Made by a program: the position numbers and the translations under genes. The notes below the pieces were generated by a model, which was given only the letters and a program-made list of their open reading frames with translations, was not told the origin of the DNA and did no database searches. A DNA stretch of 64,000 nt from Pithys albifrons albifrons. Taxonomy: Eukaryota; Chordata; Aves; Passeriformes; Thamnophilidae. Location: positions 91,518,431-91,582,430 of the forward strand of contig NC_092461.1 in assembly GCF_047495875.1 (NCBI RefSeq). Direction: 5' to 3'. This document shows, in pieces, positions 61,576-64,000 of this stretch. How positions within the stretch are numbered: position 1 is the first letter of the stretch; each line of letters starts with the position of its first letter.

Positions 61576-62406
61576 GATGGGATCGTGAAATGGCACAAAT
61601 TTTAATAAAAGCCTATTTACTATAGTGTTCCAGGTTCTTGTCATTATTAAATACCATGCTAGGAAATGGTATAATGAATGATAAGAAGGTGAAGCTCAGT
61701 GGTGTTACCTATCTATTAAAACACAATACCATGGCTTAATTTAAGAGCAGCAGCGTGGAAAATAAAGGGAATTGCCTAAACTCTTTAAGAGGTAGGAATA
61801 CTGAAAATTCAGCTTACTACTTCATTGGCAACAAAAACAATAAAGCAGAGAAATATAATAGGAAAAGATTCCTAACTTAGTACCGATGGCAGGAAGCTTC
61901 CCCTCCCCCCCCTCCCCCCCCACCTTGCATGGAGCCACAACTTCACAGAATGATCGGTGGGGAATTTTGGTATAGGTTGAAAATACTGGAGTTATCTTAG
62001 CACTCAGCACATGGAAGATTGGTGAAGGAAAGAGAAAATTGGAATGAAATTCACTTTTTAAATTGCCCAGAACTTCTAATTATTTTCTCTTGCCAGTTAT
62101 AACTGCAACATGACAAAGCGTTTGCCTCATCATCCCCAACAAACTTATTATAAAATACAAAACATATGGTACCGAAAAACAGAAGACTATTCAAACATTA
62201 ATTCTCTTGCTGTGTGATGTGAGGTTCCGTTCCCTTCCTGTAAGGCAGAGAATTGAGGCTGGCCAAAACTATCCAGGATGATGTTGACTTGAAGTAGTCT
62301 TCGCAAAGACCTTTACTGGTCTTCTCTGTCAGAGTCACAGAAATTAGAGAGAATCTATTACTATTTCACTGCTTCTCAAACGGGGAGGTCCTTTTACTCG
62401 AGAAAC
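61576..62406. other. AT-rich DNA, unassigned
   Basis: No gene recognised. It contains the C-rich tract at 61899-61923. Confidence 0.5.
61899..61923. repeat. C-rich tract
   Basis: Runs of four, eight and nine C residues separated by single T. The minus strand carries G runs suited to G-quadruplex formation; the plus strand could form an i-motif. Confidence 0.9.
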
Positions 62407-62590
62407 ACATAGAATTGTAAAATCAGAGTGGTTTGGGTTGGAAGGGACCTTAAAGATTCTCTAGTTTCAACCCCCTTGCCATGGGCAGAGACACCTCCCA
62501 CTAGACCAGGTTGCTCAGAGCCCCATCCAGGCCAGTCTTGGACACTGCCTGAGCTGGGGCGTCTGTGCAACCGCAAGCAGCTCCACTGAT
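62407..62590 (-). mobile_element. CR1 3' fragment, minus strand
   Basis: It starts CATAGAATTGTAAAATCAGA, then GTTGGAAGGGACCTTAAAG, CAACCCCCTTGCCATGGGCA and GACCAGGTTGCTCAGAGCCC, which is the reverse complement of a CR1 3' UTR. It is oriented opposite to the CR1 copies on its left. Confidence 0.92.
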
Positions 62591-63144
62591 TTTCAGTTCC
62601 ACTGCAATGCGTCCTGTTTGCCTTTGCAAAGCTCAAACACTCAAAAGAGGATAACGAGCAAGAAGAAGATGAGGCATGGAATCTCTCTTCTCTGCCATTC
62701 TCCCTCTCATCTCTGTCACTGAGGCATGCATCCTTTCTGTAATTTTGGATCTCTGCTCTAGGTAACGCAGAAGCAATGATGGTTGTTTTCTAAAACTGTG
62801 TTTAGATGGGTTTGACTTCCACTTGTTGGTATTTCAAATTTTTTGCTTTTTGAACATCACTGTCTCATACAGCACTCCACCTGTAAGTTTTTGCATGGCA
62901 TACAATTAATGACAGTGTAAGACTGTCAAGTTCCTTGCCTCCTCAAAATGGGAGGAAACAGTCAGGAATTGAGCTTCTCTTTTGGTTTAACTTTCAAGAT
63001 TGACTTTCCAAGACATTTCAAAGCTCAGATGTTTTCCTGAAGAGTGTGAGGTAATAGCATGCTCCTATACCTTTCTCACAGCATTTTCTGCAGAAATGGC
63101 AGCAGGCTCCTCCTCTTTGGTAGAAGAGCCAAGCTTCCCTAATT
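62591..63144. other. Unassigned DNA
   Basis: Nothing recognised between the CR1 fragment and the LTR. Confidence 0.5.
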
Positions 63145-63705
63145 ACCTGATTTTGGCTGGGAAGAAGTTAGTTTTCTTCCCAGTAGCTGGCATAGTTCTG
63201 AGATTTGGATTTGAGATGAGAATAATGTTGATAACCCACTGATGTTTTGGTTGTTGCTGAGCAGTGTATACACTAAGTTATGGACTTTTCAGTTTCTTGC
63301 ACCAAGCCAGCAATCAGTGGACTGGGGATGCACAAGGAGTTGGGAGGTGACACAGCCAGGACAGCTGGCCCCAACTGACCCAACAGACATTCCATACCAT
63401 ATGGCATCGTGCTCAGCATATAGAGCTGGGGGAAAGCTGGTTGGGGTGCACTGCTTGGGAATAGGCTGAGCCTGGGTCAGCAGGTGGTGAGCAATTGCAC
63501 TGTGTATTGCTTGTTTTGTGTATTCTAATTAGTGGCAGTGGTAGTAGCAGTACTTTCCCTTCCATTTCTGTCATATTAAACTGTCTTTACCTCAACCCAC
63601 TAATTTTAGGGTTTTTTCCCCCAATTCTCTTCCCCATCCTGCTGGGGGGGAGTGTGAGCCAGTGGCTGTGTGGTGTTTAGCTACCTGCCAAGTTAAACCA
63701 CAACA
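63145..63705 (+). mobile_element. ERV LTR, near complete, plus strand
   Basis: The U3 begins near TTTTGGCTGGGAAGAAG (63150) and continues TTTGGATTTGAGATGAGAAT, CATTCCATACCATATGGCAT and a weak TATA region (GCATATAGA, about 63417). ATTAAA lies at 63575-63580, and the U5 ends AAGTTAAACCACAACA at 63705. It belongs to the same family as the LTRs at 27145-27359 and 28816-29288. The terminal TG and a target duplication are not clear. No internal sequence is visible in the window, so solo status is likely but its flank is short. Confidence 0.85.
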
Positions 63706-64000
63706 CCAAAGCAGCACACCTGTGCTCAGCGCACTTTGCTCCTTTTGTTTGTAAGTTTGTTTTGGCACTCCTCACTCCCAGCACCTCCAGAGGCTGAACA
63801 GAGGAGCATGTGTAACACAGTTCCAGGGATGACATTTCCAGCCCGCTACAGGCTGCGGCAACATGACTTGCCAGTTTCATTCAAGTTTAGATTTCAAGAT
63901 GATTTTCACAACCCCAAGGACTAGACTCTGAGCTCATCACCCTATTCCTAGAGCCAGGGCTCTAAGTTCAGGCCTAGAGTGCATACACCACGATTTGGTC
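63706..64000. other. Unassigned DNA at window end
   Basis: No feature recognised. Confidence 0.5.

Overview
The window reads as nuclear DNA from a bird, in a gene-poor part of the genome. The evidence is many CR1 LINE pieces in both orientations, several ending in the avian CR1 3' tail (repeats of ATTCTATG), plus LTRs of the kind found in avian endogenous retroviruses. These LTRs have U3 TATA boxes, an ATTAAA signal followed by a C/T-rich R-U5, and TG...CA ends. There are no bacterial-style operons, no tRNA or rRNA genes, and no intact protein-coding gene that I can recognise. The species cannot be named from the sequence alone. Repeat-family assignments come from remembered family patterns, not from a search.

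Layout. 1-18 kb is AT-rich intergenic sequence with a CA/TG microsatellite pair and one LTR (about 6.8-7.4 kb). A 1 kb CR1 lies at 18.1-19.1 kb. 19-27 kb is more unassigned AT-rich sequence. 27.1-30.2 kb is an endogenous-retrovirus cluster: a degenerate gag-like internal region with a 3' LTR start on the minus strand, an oppositely oriented LTR of the same family, and a complete solo LTR with a 5-bp target duplication. 32.6-34.2 kb holds two CR1 copies in series on the minus strand. An LTR fragment lies at 35.4-35.9 kb. 36-50 kb shows nothing I can assign. 50.5-51.6 kb carries old CR1 remnants.

The right end is different. A strong CpG island at 58.23-59.2 kb contains two TATTTATAG boxes, a perfect CRE (TGACGTCA), a TGCGTCA site, GC boxes and a (CCT)20 tract. 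It is the best candidate promoter in the window. A second CpG-rich block lies at 60.6-61.0 kb. CR1 pieces are packed around both islands. Between them is a complete 357-bp SINE-like element with 13-bp target duplications, a tRNA-like head carrying A and B boxes, and a 5S-rRNA-like body. Another LTR closes the window (63.1-63.7 kb).

No set of genes works together here. The functional candidates are the CpG-island promoter, whose gene body presumably lies outside the window or in exons I cannot recognise, and possible regulatory elements in the unassigned DNA. The most interesting item is the tRNA/5S composite SINE. I did not find a convincing new multi-gene system.
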